7,455 nucleotides of DNA from an uncultured Eubacteriales bacterium (GTDB lineage: Bacteria > Bacillota > Clostridia > TANB77 > CAG-508): positions 1 to 7,455 of the forward strand of contig CACXCH010000122.1 in NCBI GenBank assembly GCA_902766085.1. Reading direction: 5' to 3'. The notes beneath the pieces are model-generated. The model was not told where the DNA came from and made no database searches. It worked only from the letters and a program-made list of their open reading frames with translations. The first letter of the stretch is position 1, and every line of letters begins with the position of its first letter. This document shows positions 7,223 to 7,455 of the stretch, in pieces. The translations under genes were made by a program, and so were the position numbers.

Positions 7223-7252
7223 ATAATATAATGATTTTATGTAAAAAGTCAA
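7223..7252 (-). promoter_or_regulatory. Candidate sigma-70-type promoter for the operon
   Basis: On the minus strand TTGACT (7252-7247, five of six to the -35 consensus) is followed by a -10 box: TATATT at 7230-7225 with a 16-nt spacer, or TATTAT at 7228-7223 with an 18-nt spacer, each five of six. The start point would be around 7216, leaving a leader of about 20-25 nt with the ribosome site AAAGGAAA before the ATG at 7193. The 6-bp inverted repeat CATTAT/ATAATG (7213-7218 and 7228-7233) overlaps the -10 box. Position directly upstream of a gene series on this strand supports the call. Confidence 0.6.
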
Positions 7253-7455
7253 GTATGTGGCTTTTCATTTGCAATTAAGTTTTACTGGTTAATGGTTGAT
7301 TAATTCGAAGTACGATAAAGCATAATATTTAATGGCTCGTAGACTTGCTGTTTTGAACGCCTCCACCTGATGTGACAAACAAAAATTATAAATAATTTTT
7401 GTTTGCACTTTCTAAGGAACGTTCAAAAATTTCGCTTTTGCGTAGTTCACTCCGG
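7253..7455. other. Upstream non-coding region
   Basis: About 200 nt upstream of the operon promoter without a recognisable gene. 7253-7330 is AT-rich spacer with a short near-tandem pair GGTTAAT/GGTTGAT (about 7288-7301) and stops in all frames. 7331-7455 is the G+C-richer block that holds the long hairpin, plus a small CGC/GCG stem (7433-7442) and two copies of CGTAG (7338-7342, 7441-7445). A minus-strand frame stays open for 22 codons from the right edge (7454) to a TAA at 7386; it could be the tail of a gene starting outside the window, but its stop falls inside the hairpin and it resembles nothing I know. Confidence 0.45.
7351..7428 (-). ncRNA. Long imperfect hairpin, possible structured RNA
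   Basis: A nested inverted repeat of 78 nt. Reading the plus strand: TTTTGAACG (7351-7359) pairs with CGTTCAAAA (7420-7428); C7360 is bulged; CTCC (7361-7364) faces GGAA (7416-7419); a 7 by 7 internal loop follows (7365-7371 and 7409-7415); GTG (7372-7374) pairs with CAC (7406-7408); A7375 is bulged; and the perfect 13-bp arm CAAACAAAAATTA (7376-7388) pairs with 7393-7405 around a 4-nt loop. The C7361/A7419 mismatch becomes a G-U wobble only in a minus-strand transcript, which mildly favours an RNA on that strand. The flanking bases are clearly G+C-richer than nearby spacers (24 of 50 in 7331-7380). No uridine tract follows the outer stem on either strand, so a simple terminator fits poorly. 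A structured RNA that extends beyond the window, or a small palindromic repeat element, are both possible; I do not recognise a named family with confidence. Confidence 0.4.

Noticed and set aside
7386..7454. C-terminal end of an upstream minus-strand gene
   Set aside because: The 22-codon frame is too short to judge, its stop sits inside the hairpin and it resembles no protein I know; kept only as an alternative in the note on the upstream region.

Overview
The window looks like the chromosome of a very AT-rich, low-GC Bacillota, most likely class Clostridia. The base composition, purine-rich Shine-Dalgarno sites (GGAGG, AGGAGGG, AAAGGAA), a QueH-type rather than QueG-type queuosine enzyme, and a TagO/Wzm/Wzt-type envelope set all fit; the genus cannot be told from the sequence. 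All recognisable genes lie on the minus strand, so transcription runs from high to low coordinates.

In transcription order: (1) 7194-7455 is a control region. It holds an AT-rich sigma-70-like promoter (about 7223-7252) next to the first gene. Farther upstream is a locally G+C-richer block whose minus-strand transcript could fold into a long, nearly continuous 29-bp hairpin (7351-7428). No recognisable protein explains that block, and it is the least understood part of the window. (2) 7193-5650 encodes an ABC exporter for lipid-linked polysaccharide: a short ATPase without the sugar-binding C-terminal domain, then its ABC-2 permease. (3) 5638-4724 encodes a DPM1/GtrB-type family-2 glycosyltransferase with two C-terminal membrane helices. 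(4) 4703-3531 encodes a TagO/WecA-type polyprenyl-phosphate HexNAc-1-phosphate transferase. (5) 3431-2421 is ruvB. (6) 2403-868 encodes an eleven-or-so-helix GT-C type membrane glycosyltransferase with a C-terminal soluble domain. (7) 747-1 is queH, which runs off the left edge and carries a hydrophilic, internally repetitive insertion.

The envelope genes make a coherent pathway. TagO primes undecaprenyl phosphate with a HexNAc-1-phosphate, cytoplasmic enzymes (not in the window) extend the chain, and the ABC pair exports it. The GT2 enzyme probably makes an undecaprenyl-phosphate-linked sugar, and the GT-C protein could use it outside the membrane to decorate a polymer or protein. ruvB and queH are housekeeping genes interleaved with this set. 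Spacings of 11, 20, 17 and 26 nt argue for one long transcript; the larger gaps before ruvB and queH (99 and 120 nt) may hold internal signals, and a candidate ruvB promoter is visible.

No insertion sequence, tRNA, rRNA, CRISPR array or prophage gene was seen. The main items for a second look are the structured element at the right edge, the repeat-bearing insertion in QueH, the glycosyltransferase gene between ruvB and queH, and the possible GT2/GT-C glycosylation module.
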